DNA of 64,000 nucleotides from Camellia lanceoleosa (GCA_025200525.1 JANUSC010000382.1:62001-126000); one strand, 5' to 3'. Counted from the stretch's first letter, positions 34,401 through 47,084 are shown. Notes: generated by a model not told the origin, from the letters alone. A program made the numbers and translations.

Positions 34401-35499
34401 CTCAACTGCGGGCAAAACCTCTTCAGGTGTCCAGGCTGACCACACTAATAACAAGACAAAGGCTGGCCTCTGCCCTGACTCTGGCTCTGAGGTCAAGCCG
34501 AAGAAGAAGTAGCTCACTGACTTCCTCCTTTCTGCGGGCAAACCGAAGACTTGTGGCCCAGCTGACCACACTTAAAACAGGCGATATCTCCCTGGTTGCG
34601 TCTCCCCGAGCCTACACTCGGCACTGGAAAGGTCGATCTACCAACACCACCACGAGGCTGGCGAGGGTCAGAACCCCTCTGTCTCCTGCCATCACCCTGA
34701 CCATCTTGGCCCCTCTTGGAGCCTCTCTACCCCTCCTCCTCCTCCTGCATCATGATCTCCATATGGGCTGCAGCATCAACCAAACGTCCATAGTCTCGAG
34801 TCATAGAACCCCCAACTCTCATCTTGAGGCCACCCCTCAACTTTCGCTCAAACTCAATACAGCGGCGTTCCTCGGGCGCCACCAGTTCAGGTGCAAACCT
34901 GGACAAACTAGTGAAAGCAGCCTCAAACTCGGCCACAGATAAACTTAGCTGCTTGAGCTAGCAAAACTAGTCTCTCAGTTTCTCTCTGACAGTTGGAGAT
35001 AAATACTTCTCCTGGAAAGCATCCAAAAAGGCCTCCCACGTGCCACCAATACGACCCTTCGTGTACTTCCACCACTGACCAAGATCTCCTTGTGGAAAGA
35101 TGCCAAGGTCACTTTCAATGCTCCGTCCTCGATGCCAAATATCTCAAACATCTTACTCATTTGCTCCAACCACTCGTCAGCCTTAAGTGGCTCCTTCGGA
35201 TTCCCAATAAACTCGTCTGGATTAGACCAGAAGAACTCCCTCTTCAAGAAGGAAGGCCCTGCATCAATAACCGGGGCCTGCACCTGAGCCTGAACTGGAT
35301 TCTCAGCTCTGAGAATTCCCATAGACTTCCTCAAAGCATCGGCTATCCTACGGGCTAAAACGCCCATAGCCTCCTAACCTACTGGCTCGGCCACATTGGC
35401 TTGGCCAACCCCTTCCTGCTACGCCGGAATATCATCCGGTAAAGGCATCTCTTGCCTACCACGCCTACCATGTCTACCTCCTCGTCCTCGTCCTGACAT
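34401..35499 (-). pseudogene. gag: Gag of element C with two zinc knuckles
   Basis: The start at 35499 gives MSGRGRGGRHGRRGRQEMPL, a typical basic N-terminus. TAG codons at 35419-35421 and 35374-35376 interrupt it before MGVLARRIADALRKSMGILR. The capsid region includes FFWSNPDEFIGNPKEPLKAD and EWLEQMSKMFEIFGI; a frameshift near 35080 separates it from FEAAFTSLSRFAPELVAPEE. Nucleocapsid has CFKCGQLGHKSSVC (about 34580) and a second knuckle C-Y-stop-C-GQPGHLKRFC whose TAG (34445-34447) replaces a residue inside the knuckle. Assembly protein of the element; not functional here. Confidence 0.85.
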
Positions 35500-35885
35500 C
35501 CTAATAAAGGTAACGAAGAACATTAGCACATTCACAAATGTGCCGAAGCTACAACACTCGCGTCCTAATGCATGGACAACTGTAATTCATTCCACGTAAG
35601 CACATGATCACATAAGCACTTACGAATTTCATTTCAGGATAATGATAGTCCCGAGGCGTTACTAGAGTTCCGGTTAGAAACAGCATTGATCAAGTGCTTT
35701 TCCAACAAGACTCACAGAAACCCAAGGATCCAGTCAACATCCTAGAAACTAAATCCCATACCCAAGTAGTCACATAAACATGTTATCACATAAGCACATA
35801 ACATTACACATAAGTCTCTAACAAGCGAGACAAACCCATTGTGATACTAATCACTTCCCACGTACCCAAAGTATTCGAACCCGAT
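35500..35885 (-). other. Leader of element C between primer site and gag
   Basis: No motif on either strand. Its size and place fit an untranslated leader. Confidence 0.55.
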
Positions 35886-35897
35886 GCCTCGATACCA
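35886..35897 (-). other. Primer-binding site of element C (tRNA-iMet type, mutated)
   Basis: The minus strand reads TGGTATCGAGGC against the expected TGGTATCAGAGC. It starts a few bases after the LTR end GGGCGTTACA, which supports the assignment despite two changes. Confidence 0.8.
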
Positions 35898-35900
35898 AGT

Positions 35901-38178
35901 TGTAACGCCCTTAAAATAAACCCATAAATCATCCAACAATAGCAGGCTTAGACATAAGAGAATGAAGCATAAATATATTCCATCAGAGTAATCATTACAA
36001 AATGTATTACATGTTGACAACAAAAGTAAATGCCCTATGGGCTTACAACTTTCCAAGTCAACACTTGGTTACAAAAAGAGAGTGCTAACTCTATACAAAG
36101 AAAGCCCTTGGCTTGATATACATGTAATACAACAAAACAACAAAAGGAGTCCCAGCCACTAAGCCTCCCAAGCTACGTCCTTGGAGTTGGCATGCTACCT
36201 GTACCTGAAAATGATGTCCCATATAGGGTGAGCCACAACCCAGTAGAAATATACTAAACCAACTATAAACAATGACTAAAATAATAGCATTCAACTGATG
36301 GTCCATACTTATATTCCAACCCATGCCATATTACAGTTTCATGACAATCATGCCCAAGTTACATTTCAGTTTCCATTTCTTATTCAACTTTCAGTTTGAA
36401 AACAAGGCTCGGAACCTGGCCCAAATAACTTAATGAGATTAAAACTCATCACTCAATTACTTTCAAAGTTCATGACAGATACACATTTTGGTGTTGTATC
36501 AATAACGCATAAAACCACTTTCATACGTCACAAACAATACACATTGTAGTGCTGTATCAATATAACAAAACACTTCCATACTTCACAACTGATACACATT
36601 GTAGTGTTGTATCAATAAAACAAAACACTTCCATACTTCACAACTGATACACATTGTAGTACTGTATCAATATCAAACAATCTCTGGTTTAGAGGTCCAT
36701 CCCCTATCTTCTCCTAAACCGTGGAGTACATCTCCTATCTCCCCCCACACAACACAATGTATATAAACAATTTATCATATACATGTTCCATCATTCAATA
36801 CACAATTTCGATGTATTAAACCAATCGCTACACTCGATAGCCTACTCAATTGATTAGTTTTAGTTTGCCTAATCATCATGCATTGTCTACAACAATCCAG
36901 ACTATCCTTCACTGATAGCTCAAGGCAGTTATTTCTAAACATAAAATAAATGCACCAAATGGATAAATTATCAATATTTGCCTAGGTGAGCGATAAATTA
37001 ATCCAACTACACCCTCTAATACCATACCATTCCAATTTGAATATTTCCTATTCAATTTCTCATTTCCCAAAATTAATTATACCAATTAATTTATCATGCA
37101 ATTAGGGCTTTTTCCCAAATTCACAATACCAACCCTAAGATTCCTTTTTCATCAACAATCCAACACCAAGTCCATTTTCCAATGTATTACATACATAAGA
37201 GTTTATATGTTTGAAAACCCATCTTTTGAAAATTACACAAAGGCCCCAAACTTTCTCAAAATTACCCAACAACCCCAACATATCGAAATACTAAAATGCA
37301 AAGACAAACCTCATAAGATGGAGTAGGAAATCCCTACGTCGAAGTTAGAGATCAAATGGAGAAGATGAAGAAATTCAAAATGCTCCAAATCAACAATTTC
37401 TCGGATCAAAACGTAGCCCTCGACGATCAACACACTTTTTACAAAGGCACTAAGGGAGTGGAACACTCTAACTAGATCAAACCCTAGAGAGAAGGGAGAT
37501 CCTAGAGAGAGAAGCTCTCAAAAAGTGTTTTTAGAAAGTAAGAGAGAGAGAGAGTGAATGTAAAAAGTGATTTAAAAATGCCCAGCTGCCAACTGATATA
37601 CGACACTCCCGCTCTAGCGGAGAATATAACGCTCGAGTGTCAAGCACAAAAATCTGGACACACTCGAGCGCAAGAAGGCCCGCTCGAGCGCCAAGACACA
37701 AGAATAAAATACATCCGCTCGAGCGTGAAAACCAGTCCGCTCGAGCATAGATTTCCCCCTCCCAGGACTTTCACAAACAAGGCACTACCCGCTCGAGCGC
37801 CAACATACCCGCTTGAGCGCGACCTTTCGGCGTAAAGAAACTCGCCGGCGTGAAAAACACACCTGCAGAAGTTTTGCAGAGGCACGAAATACTGGGAATG
37901 TGTAAACCCAGCTCGAGCGCAAGAAGGCCCGCTCGAGCAGACAACCAAAAACCAAACTCCGCTCGAGCGCAGAATGACCAGCTCGAGCGTAACACCAAAA
38001 ACCTGGGCAACTACACTTGAGACCAAAACTCAACCTACCTGTTCGAAATACGCCCAACATATCCTAAAACTCAAACATAAGGAATTAAAGGATGATAACA
38101 AGGTATACAACCACTAACTCCACGGAACCAAAGTCCGGAGTACAACAAATACAGAAAGGGAAAACTGGAATCGCTATA
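35901..38178 (-). repeat. 5' LTR of element C (about 2.28 kb)
   Basis: On the plus strand it starts TGTAACGCCC after the primer site and ends GGAATCGCTATA at 38178. 36916-37310 and 37350-38178 match the two left-LTR fragments. It holds four copies of a 56-58 bp unit (36473-36675) with GATACACATTGTAGTGTTG, and the CGCTCGAGCG array (37630-37992). Compared with the left copy, some palindromes are altered by small changes, for example near 37825-37850. Confidence 0.88.
36473..36675. repeat. 56-58 bp tandem repeat in the LTR of element C
   Basis: Four copies of a unit with GATACACATT.TAGTG.TGTATCAAT followed by AAAACACTTCCATACTTCAC. The corresponding part of the left LTR is outside the window, so its copy number there cannot be compared. 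Confidence 0.85.
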
Positions 38179-41100
38179 AGAAACCACTATACCTTAACGA
38201 TCTATTTGCAAATTGAATAAAAAAGGAAGTTAAATAGAAAACAAAATTGAATAAAAATGGAAGTTGAATAAAAATAAAAATGGAAGCTCTTTCAAAGAAA
38301 CCACTATACCTTAACGATCTAGTTGAATAAAATGGAAGTTGAATAAAAATTAAAATGGATGTCGATAAAATTAAAAATGGAGGTTCATTCAAGAAGCCAC
38401 TATATCTTAACTACTATTTGGAAATTAAATAAAACCACTATACCTTAACGATTTACTTGGAAATTAAATAAAAAATGAAATTGAATAGAAAAGGAAGTTG
38501 AATAGAGAAGGAAGTTGCATAAAATTAACAATGGAAGTTCATTTAAGAAACCACTATACCTTAACGATCTATTTGGAAATTAAATAAAAAAGGAAGTTGA
38601 ATAGAAAAGAAATTGAAAAAAAGGAAGTTGAACAAAAATAAAAGTGGAAATTGCATAAAATTAACAATGGAAGTTCAAGTTCATTCGAGAAACTACTATA
38701 TCTTAACAATCTATTTGGAAATTAAGTAAAAAATAAGTCGAACAGAAAAGGAAATTGAATAAAAATGGAAGTTGAATAAAAGTAAAAATGGAAGTTGCAT
38801 AAGATTAACAATGGAAGTTTATTCAAGAAACCACTATACCTTAACGATCTATTTGGAAATTAAATAAAAAAGGAAGTTGAATAGAACATGAAATTAAATA
38901 ACAATGGAAGTTGAATAAAAATAAAAATGGAAGTTCCGTAAAATTTAAAATTGAAGTTCATTCAAGAAACAATATACTTTAACGATCTATTTGGTAATTA
39001 AATAAAAAAGGAAGTTGAATAGAAAATGAAATTGAATAAAAATGGAAGTTGAATAGAAAATGAAATTGAATAAAAATGGAAGTTGAATAAAAAGATCGTT
39101 AAGGTATAGATCATTAAGATCCTTTTCTATTCAACTTCCATTTTTATTCAATATCTTTTTCTATTCAACTTTCTTTTTTATTTAATTTCCAAATAGATCG
39201 TTAAGGTATAGTGGTTTCTTGAATGAACTTCCATTTTTAATTTTATGCAACTTCCATTTTTATTCAATTTCCTTTTCTATTCAACTTCTTTTTTTATTTA
39301 ATTTCCAAATAGATCGTTAAGGTATAATGATTTCTTAAATGAGCTTCCATTGTTAATTATTCAATTTCCTTTTCTATTCAATTTCATTTTCTATTCGACT
39401 TTCTTTTTTATTTAATTTCCAAATAGATCGTTAAGGTATAGTGATTTCTTGAATGAAATTTCATTTTTAATTTTATGCAACTTCTTTTATTTAATTTTCA
39501 AATGAAAATAAAAAGTAAATTGACTACAAAAGGACATTGAATAAAAATTGAAGTTGAATAAAAATAAAAATGGAAGTTGAATACAAATGGAAGTTGCATC
39601 AAATTAAAAATGTAAGTTCATTTAAGAAACCAATATACCTTAAAAATGGAATTCAATAAAAAAGGAAGTTGCATAAAATTAACATTGGAAGTTCATTCTA
39701 GAAACCACTATACCTTAACGATCTATTTCGAAATTAAGTAAAAAATGAAGTTGAATAGAGAAGGAAATTGAATAAAAATGGAGTTGAATAAAATTAAAAA
39801 TGGAAGTTGCATAAAATTGGATAAAATCGGAAGATGAATAAAAATAAAAATAGAAATTTATTCAAGAAACCACTATACCTTAACGATTTATTTGGAAATC
39901 ACGTAAAAATGGAAGTTTATTCAATAAACCACTACAACTTAACGATCTATTTGGAAATTAAATAAAAAATGAAGTTGAATAGAATATAAAACTAAATAAA
40001 AATGGAAGTTGCATAAAACTAAAAATGGAAGTTCATTCAAGAAACCACTATACCTTGACGATCTATGTGGAAATTAAATAAAAAAAGAAGTTCAATAGAA
40101 AAGGAAATTGAATAAAAATGTAAGTTGAATAAAAATGGAAAAGGAAGTTGCATAAAATTAACAATGGAAGCCCATTCAAGAAACCACTATACCTTGACGA
40201 TCTATGTGGAAATTAAATAAAAAAGAAGTTGCAACTTCCATTTTTATTTGTATTCAACTTCCATTTTTATTCAATTTCCTTTTCTGTTCAACTCCTTTTT
40301 TATTTAATTTTCAAATGAACTTCCATTGTTAATTTTATGCAACTTCCATTTTTATTTTTATTCATCTTCCATTTTATTTAATTTCCAAATAGATTTTTCT
40401 TTTTCTATTCAACTTCATTTTTTTATTTAATTTTCAAATAGATCGTTAATGTATAGTGGTTTTCTTGAATGAACTTCCATTGTTAATTTTATGCAACGTC
40501 CATTTTTATTCAACTTCCATTGTTAATCTTATGCAACTTCCATTTTTATTTTTATTCAACCTTCATTTTTTATTTAATTTCCTTTTCTATTCAACTTCCT
40601 TGTTTTATGCAACTTCCATTGGTTTTTTTAATAAACTTCAATTTTTAATTTTATGCAATTTCCATTTTTATTCAATTTCCTTTTTTATTTACTTTCCAAA
40701 TAGACCGTTAAGGTATAGTGGTTTCTTGAATGAACCTCCATTTTTAATTTTATGCAACTTCTATTTTTTTTTTCTATTCAACTTCTTTTTTTATTTAATT
40801 TCCAAATAATTCACACATAAGGTTTCTTGAAAAAAGGATGTTGAATAGAAAATGAAATTGAATAAAAATGGAAGTTGAAGAAACCACTATACCTTAACGA
40901 TTTATTTGTTTTTTAATTTCCAAAAAGATCGTTAAGTTATAGTGGTTTCTTGAATGAACTTCAATTTGTAATTTTATGCAACTTCTATTTTTATTTTTAT
41001 TCAACTTCTATTTTTATTGAATTTCCTTTTCTATTCAACTTCTAGTTTTATCCAATTTCCTTTTCTATTCAACTTTTTTTTTTATTTAATTTCTAAATAA

Positions 41101-43910
41101 ATTGTTAAGGTATAGTAGTTTCTTGAATGAACTTCCATTTTTATTCAATTTCCATTTCTATTCAACTTCCTTTTTTCTTTAATTTCCAAATAGACCGTTA
41201 AGGTATAGTGGTTTCTTGAATAAACTTCCAATGTTAACGATTTTTATATTTATTCAACTTCCATTTTTATTCAATTTCCATTTTTATTCAACTTCTATTT
41301 TTATTGAATTTCCTTTTCTATTCAACTTCTAGTTTTATCCAATTTCCTTTTCTATTCAACTTTCTTTTTTATTTAATTTCCAAATAAATCATTAAGGTAT
41401 AGTGGTCCCTTGAATGAACTTCCATTTTGATTCAATTTCCATTTCTATTCAACTTCCTTTTTTCTTTAATTTCGAATAGACCGTTAAGGTATAGTGGTTT
41501 CTTGAATGAACTTCGATTTTTATTTTTAGTCAACTTCCATTTTTATTCAATTTCCATTTTTATTCAACTTCTATTTTTATTGAATTTCCTTTTCCATTCA
41601 ATTTCTTTTTTTATTTAATTTCCAAATAGATCGTTAAGGTATAGTGGTTTCTTGAATGAACTTCCAGTTTTATTTTATGCAACTTCCATTTTTATTTTTA
41701 TTCAACTTCCATTTTTAATTTTATGCAACTTCCATTTTTATTTTTATTCATCTTCCATTTTTATCCAATTTCCTTTTCTATTCAACTTCCATTTTTATTT
41801 AATTTCCAAATAGATCGTTTTGGTATAGTAGTTTCTTGAATGAACTTCCATTGTTAATTTTATGCAACTTCCATTTATATTTTTATTCAACTTACTTTTT
41901 TATTTAATTTCCAAATAGATCGTTAAGGTATAGTGGTTTCTTAAATGAACTTACATTGTTAATTTTATGCAACTTTCATTTTTACTTTATTCAACTTCCA
42001 TTTTTATTCGATTTATTTTTCTATTCAACTTCATTTTTTTATTCAATTTCCAAATAGATCATTAAGGTATAGTGGTTTCTTGAATTAACTTCCATTGTTA
42101 TTTTTATGCAACTTCAATTTCCATTTTTATTCAATTTCTATTTTTATTCAACATCCATTTTTATTCAATTCTATTTTCTATTCAACTTCCTTTTTTATTT
42201 AATTTCTAAATAGATCGTTAAGTTGTAGTGGTTTCTTGAATGAATTTCCATTGTTAATTTTATGCAACTTCCATTTTTATTCAATTTCCTTTTACATTAA
42301 ACTTCCTTTTTATTTAATTTCCAAAAGATCGTTAAGTTATAGTGGTTTATTGAATGAACTTCCATTGTTAATTTTTACGCAACTTCCATTGTTAATCAAC
42401 TTCCTTTGTTTTTTAATTTCCATTTCTGTTCAACTTCCGATTTTATCCAATTTCCTTTTCAGTTCAACTTCCTTTTTTCTTTAATTTCCAATAGATCGTT
42501 AACGTATAGTGGTTTCTTGAATGAACTTCCATTCTATTTGTATTCAACTTCCATTTGTATTCAATTTCCTTTTATTTTTATTTTTATATAGCTTGCATTT
42601 TGATTCAACATCCTTTTTTATTCAACTTTCATTTTTATTTGATTTCCAAATAGATTGTTAAGGTAAAGTGGTTTTTTGAATAAACTTCAATTTTTAATTA
42701 TATGCAACTTCCATTTATATTTTTATTCAACTTCCATTTTTATTCAATTTCCTTTTCTATTCAACTTCATTTTTTATTTGATTTCCAAATAGACCGTTAA
42801 GGTATAGTGGTTTCTTGAATGAACTTCCATTTTTATTTTTATTCAACTTCCATTTTTAATTTTATGCAACTTCCATTTTTATTTTTATTCAATTTCCTTT
42901 TCTATTCAACTTCCTTTTTAACTTAATTTCCTGATAAATCGTTAAGTTATAGAGGTTTCTTGAAAGAACTTCCATTTTTAATTTTATGCAACTTCAATTT
43001 TTATTTTTATTCGACTTCAATTTTTATTCAATTTCCTTTTCTATTCAACTTCCTTTTTTATTTAATTTCCAAATAGATCATTGAGGTATAGTCGTTTCTT
43101 GAATGAACTTCCATTTTAATTTTATGCAACATCCATTTTTAATTTTATTCAACTTGCATTTTTATTCAATTTCCTTTTCTATTCAACTTCATTTTTAATT
43201 TAATTTCCAAATAGATCGTTAAGGTATAGTGGTTTCTTGAATGAACTTCCATTGTTAATTTTATGCAACTTCCATTTTTATTTAATTTGCAAATAGATCG
43301 TCAAGGTATAGTAGTTTCTTGAATGAACTTCCATTTTTATTCAATTTCCTTTTTTATTTAACTTCAATTTTTATTTTTATTCAACTTCCATTTTTAATTT
43401 TATGCAACTTCCATTTTTATTCAATTTCCTTTTCTATTTAACTTCCTTTTTTATTTATATTCGACTTCAATTTTTATTTTTATTCAACTTCCATTTCTAT
43501 TGAACTTACATTGTTAATTTTATGCAACTTCAATTTTTATTTTTATTCAACTTTAATTTTTATTTAATTTCCAAATATATCGTTAAGGTATAGAGGTTTC
43601 GTCAACGAACTTTCATTTTTAATTTTATACAACTTCCATTTGTAGTTTTATGCAACTTCCATTTTTATTCAACGTCTATTTTTATTCAATTTCCTATTCT
43701 ATCCAACTTCCTTTTCTGTTTTTATTTTATTCAACTTCCTTTTCTATGCAACTTCCATTTTTAATTTTATTGAATTTCAATTTTTATTCAATTTCCTTTT
43801 CTATTCATCATCCTTTTTTACTTAATTTTCAAATAGATCGTTAAGGTATAGTGGTTTCTTCAATGAACTTCCATTTTTAATTTTATTCAACTTCAATTTC
43901 AGGCAACTTC
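38179..43910. repeat. AT-rich satellite-like array with repeated inversions
   Basis: Every 90-280 bp (mostly about 140) a segment such as GAAACCACTATACCTTAACG and ATCTATTTGGAAATTAAAT recurs. Between anchors lie variable numbers of 20-25 bp submotifs, for example GGAAGTTGAATAAAAATG and GGAAGTTGCATAAAATTAAC. Orientation, judged from GGAAGTTGAAT against ATTCAACTTCC, is forward at 38179 to about 39095, reverse to about 39505, forward to about 40232, reverse to about 40832, forward to about 40908 and reverse to 43910. It contains no coding sequence; F/L/S-rich open frames follow from the T-rich motif. Element C abuts it on the left and the outer CACTA on the right, so it predates both. Confidence 0.9.
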
Positions 43911-44290
43911 CACTACAACAAAATGATACTTTAATGACAAAATCACTTCGTCTCCAATAGTGAAATTTTCGTCACCACGTTCGTCATCAATTCGTCGTCA
44001 CTAAAAGTACCCGGTGACGAAAATTTATTTTGTCACCTATTATTGGTATTTGGTAACGAAATATTTCGTCACTAAATGTTAAATATTTTGTCACCTATAA
44101 CATCCATTTCGTCACCAAAATTAAATAAAATTTTATTATATTTATTTTGGGTGACAAAATATTTCGTCATTAAAAATAGTGATAAAATTTTTAGTGACGA
44201 AAATATCGTCACCAAAAGATGGAAAAAGAAGACCCTTTAGTGACGAAAACTTTTTGTCAACAAATATTTTAATTTACTGATGAAATAGTG
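43911..44290. repeat. Left terminal and subterminal repeats of the outer CACTA
   Basis: After CACTACAACAAAATG come about twelve copies of GTGACGAAA or its complement TTTCGTCAC within 350 bp, in both orientations (for example 44010-44060, 44165-44260). CACTA ends typically carry such subterminal sites, bound by the TNPA-like protein. The motif differs from the GCGACCAAA motif of the inner CACTA. Confidence 0.8.
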
Positions 44291-45363
44291 AATGTGTGTG
44301 TGAAATTATTTGTTGGGATTAAAAAGTTTTAGCGTCAATTTTTTAAATCGCCAATAATAAATAAATTTTAAAAATTGAGAGGGTTATATTTGCAATTTAT
44401 ATATTTTTTTCAATAAACAATACCTATACGTTTTAATAATCTATTAAATAAAATATCTAATACAAATCAATATAAAATTAAACTGTTCATTATCATAAAA
44501 CAACCCAAGCAAAATGCATGTCTCATAGTATCAAGAAATTAATATATAACATCCAAACTATAACATCAATTTTAGTAAAATCAAAAACTACAACACAATC
44601 AAAATAACTTGTGCATTTTAATAACTTGCTAAATATAATATCCATTACAAATCATTACAAAAACCTGTTCATTTGGTAATATCAACAAAAACCTGTTCAT
44701 TTTAATCTATTCAACAAACTATCAACAAAAAGATAAGATCCATCACAATATAATCATAACCTACAACAACATAGTCAAAATACATGTTTGGTAATATTAA
44801 CAAAAAGTACAACTACACTGTGATGGATGTGTCTGGTAATATCAACAAAAAAACTCTTGCTATGCAGGTTACCAAATTCGTTCATCTCCAATCTGCCATT
44901 TAAAAAAGAAAAAATAAAAAAAAGACAACAACAAAAGGTTAAGATAACCATTCACTAAATATGTTAATATGTAACCTAGAAGAGAAAAAATAAAAATTTC
45001 AAAGTAAATTTTAAACCAAATTTTTACCGTCCTTGTTCCGTAAATTTTTACAACTCACATTAGTTCCTCTCAAGGTGTTCATGATATTTCTTGGCCTTTT
45101 AACGACTATTTCAAGATTTTACTCCCTAACGGCCTATTTCCAAGCCTAAATGTTTTCCAACTGAGAGTCCTATGATTGTTCTGTAAGTTTTCACAACTTA
45201 TGTTGATTCCTCACAAAGTGTTCATGATAATTTCTAATAATCTCAAGGTGTTTTTGATGTTTTTCAGGCCTTTAGATGCATACTTCACTATTTTCCCGGG
45301 ACCTTGTGCCTAAATGTCAAAAGTAGTTTTTTATTCTACCCTAGTTAAAGAATAAATGTTCTA
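44291..45363. other. Non-coding part of the outer CACTA next to its left end
   Basis: AT-rich sequence with duplicated phrases such as AATATCAACAAAAACCTGTTCATTT-like segments (44660-44850). Likely the 3' flank of the minus-strand transposase gene. No gene seen. Confidence 0.5.
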
Positions 45364-46397
45364 CTAAATTAACATATAAACATAATATACTAACCAAGAA
45401 ACTTGTCCATCAGAATCTGAACTTTCCCTACTCTCAAAATTTCCTGTGATACCTTTCTGCGTCAAACACTCTATGATACTTTGTATCTTTTTGCTTTGTT
45501 TCTTCTCTAACTTTTGAAACCTTGCAATTTGTTCATTTTGCTGTGCTATTTGCATCTCAAGGCGTTGAACATAATCACTATTTTCAGCAGGTGCAACAGT
45601 AGTCTTCATAGAAGAAGAAGGCCTCAAGCCGAGTCCTTTCACATAACCTGACCTTGGCTTAAGCACCTTAACTGACAACTCCTCTTGGCTTAAAGGGATC
45701 ACACCAGTCTGCGAGAGGTGTTCGGCTTGCGTCTTTATCATGTTGTCCTGTTAATTTAAAATAAATCAAACAATTATTAGTTATTCTACCCTACAAAGCA
45801 AATAAATAATTTTATCAAAATTAATATGCATTGCCTTGTACATACATAATTAGCTTGGCTCTCCGACGAAATCCATTCATGTGTGTTCGAATTATAGTGG
45901 ATGGACTTGTAAAACTTTGCCAAATCAGGAACTTCTCCATTTGCAATTATCTGATTCATTTGTTTTTTAATGTTATTTCAAATATTTAAATAACAAAGCC
46001 TACTAATCTGATAAAATAAAATAGCGAGAACACACCGAAATGTGCACCCTAGGGATTGATTTTGATCCACATCTATGTTTTGTTTTCATTTGCATCCTAT
46101 TATTCACATTAGTTCGTGATTGTTCCTACATGATTGAAACACCAATAAAAACAAGAAAACTTAACATTAGTAAGAAGGAAATTAATTTTTGACAATTAAC
46201 ATAAAACATTATACCATGAATTCTTTACTATTCCACTTCTTGTCAATTAGAGATGTCCATTGATTAAGAGTAACACTTGTAGGTGGGTGGCTTCTCGCGT
46301 ACTCCTCCCCTCTTGCATCCTTAAGTTGCTTGCATTGTTTGTGCAACCTATAGGTGAAGCTACTCAATCGCCGACCAAACTGTGTGTTTAAAGTCCT

Positions 46398-46600
46398 CAC
46401 TACAAGAATTTACATAATTGCCGACCACTTTTGCAGACCAAAAAAATTTTGGTCGCAAAAAAATTACATTTGCCGACCAAAAGTAAATTTTGTAGCTAAA
46501 AATTGATACTATTACCGACCAAAATTTTTGGTCGCAAATAATTAATTTTTTGCGACCAAATTACAGAAATTGTCGCCAAAAATATGGGCAGGAGAATGAA
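46398..46600. repeat. Left TIR and subterminal repeats of the inner CACTA
   Basis: The TIR CACTACAAGAATTTACA is followed by seven or more GCCGACCA, GCGACCAAA or inverse TTTTGGTCGC motifs in both orientations within 180 bp. These are the expected binding sites for the element's own DNA-binding protein. Confidence 0.85.
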
Positions 46601-46651
46601 ATGAAAAGGGAGCTGTGTTTGCTTTTTTAGCGACTAATATTTTTTGGTCGC

Positions 46652-46681
46652 TGATACCAAAACGACGTCGTTTTGGTATCA
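46652..46681. promoter_or_regulatory. 30-bp perfect palindrome near the left end of the inner CACTA
   Basis: Two 15-bp arms meet at 46666/46667; the centre reads AACGACGTCGTT and the arms continue to TGATACC / GGTATCA without mismatch. It lies between the subterminal repeats and the first candidate exon, in a promoter position. The ACGT core is of the kind bound by bZIP-type plant factors, but no binding is shown. Confidence 0.6.
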
Positions 46682-47084
46682 AAATTCATTACCCGACCAT
46701 CAGTTTGGTAGGGCATAACTTTCCTAATTCAAACACACATACAAAATTCCTACGCGCCTCTTTCACACCTCAGTGGAATTCGATCAAAGCCTATTCGCGC
46801 CAATCACCTCACCTTACCATCCACCTTGCCGTCCACCGTCAGCGCCTCTCTACCGTCTGCGCCTCCGTCCCTCTTCGCCATTTCTATTTCATCTTCGGGA
46901 TTTCTGATTCATCTAGGTATTTTTTTCTACTTATAATAGTTTCTCTCTGAAGAATATCTCTCGGTGCATACGTTTTTCTCTTTGATTTGTCATAATCGTC
47001 TTGTTCTACAATGTCTCAACCACCAGGGCCCTCACCATCGCTATTTTTTGGAGCATCTTCAACTCTCCCTAAAAACAATTTCAG

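Larger units (their letters stand above)
30420..38178 (-). mobile_element. Element C: Tekay/Del-like chromovirus (left LTR split by A and D)
   Basis: From the right on the minus strand: 5' LTR 35901-38178, primer site 35886-35897, gag from 35499 with two CCHC knuckles, protease, RT-RNase H, integrase with C-terminal chromodomain, polypurine tract 30421-30436, then the 3' LTR (30419-29586 and 22305-21908, the rest outside the window). Gene order and chromodomain place it with chromoviruses. At least six in-frame stops and one frameshift inactivate it. The 5' LTR start TATAGC is not the usual TG. The right flank is the 38179-43910 repeat array. Confidence 0.9.

Noticed and set aside
34427..34942. 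171-codon plus-strand ORF
   Set aside because: Shadow of the minus-strand gag with its zinc knuckles.
40456..43844. Plus-strand ORFs rich in Phe, Leu and Ser
   Set aside because: Direct translation of the T-rich repeat array; the same peptide recurs and no domain is present.
43911..46397. Interpretation of 43911-60738 as one CACTA element
   Set aside because: The left terminus CACTACAACAAAAT does not pair well with the right terminus at 60738. The termini at 46398 and 60738 do pair and have a CCT duplication, and the two ends carry different subterminal motifs.
46615..46950. 111-codon plus-strand ORF at the left of the inner CACTA
   Set aside because: It spans the 30-bp palindrome and probable promoter/5' leader; no similarity recognised and no splice continuity with the transposase exons.
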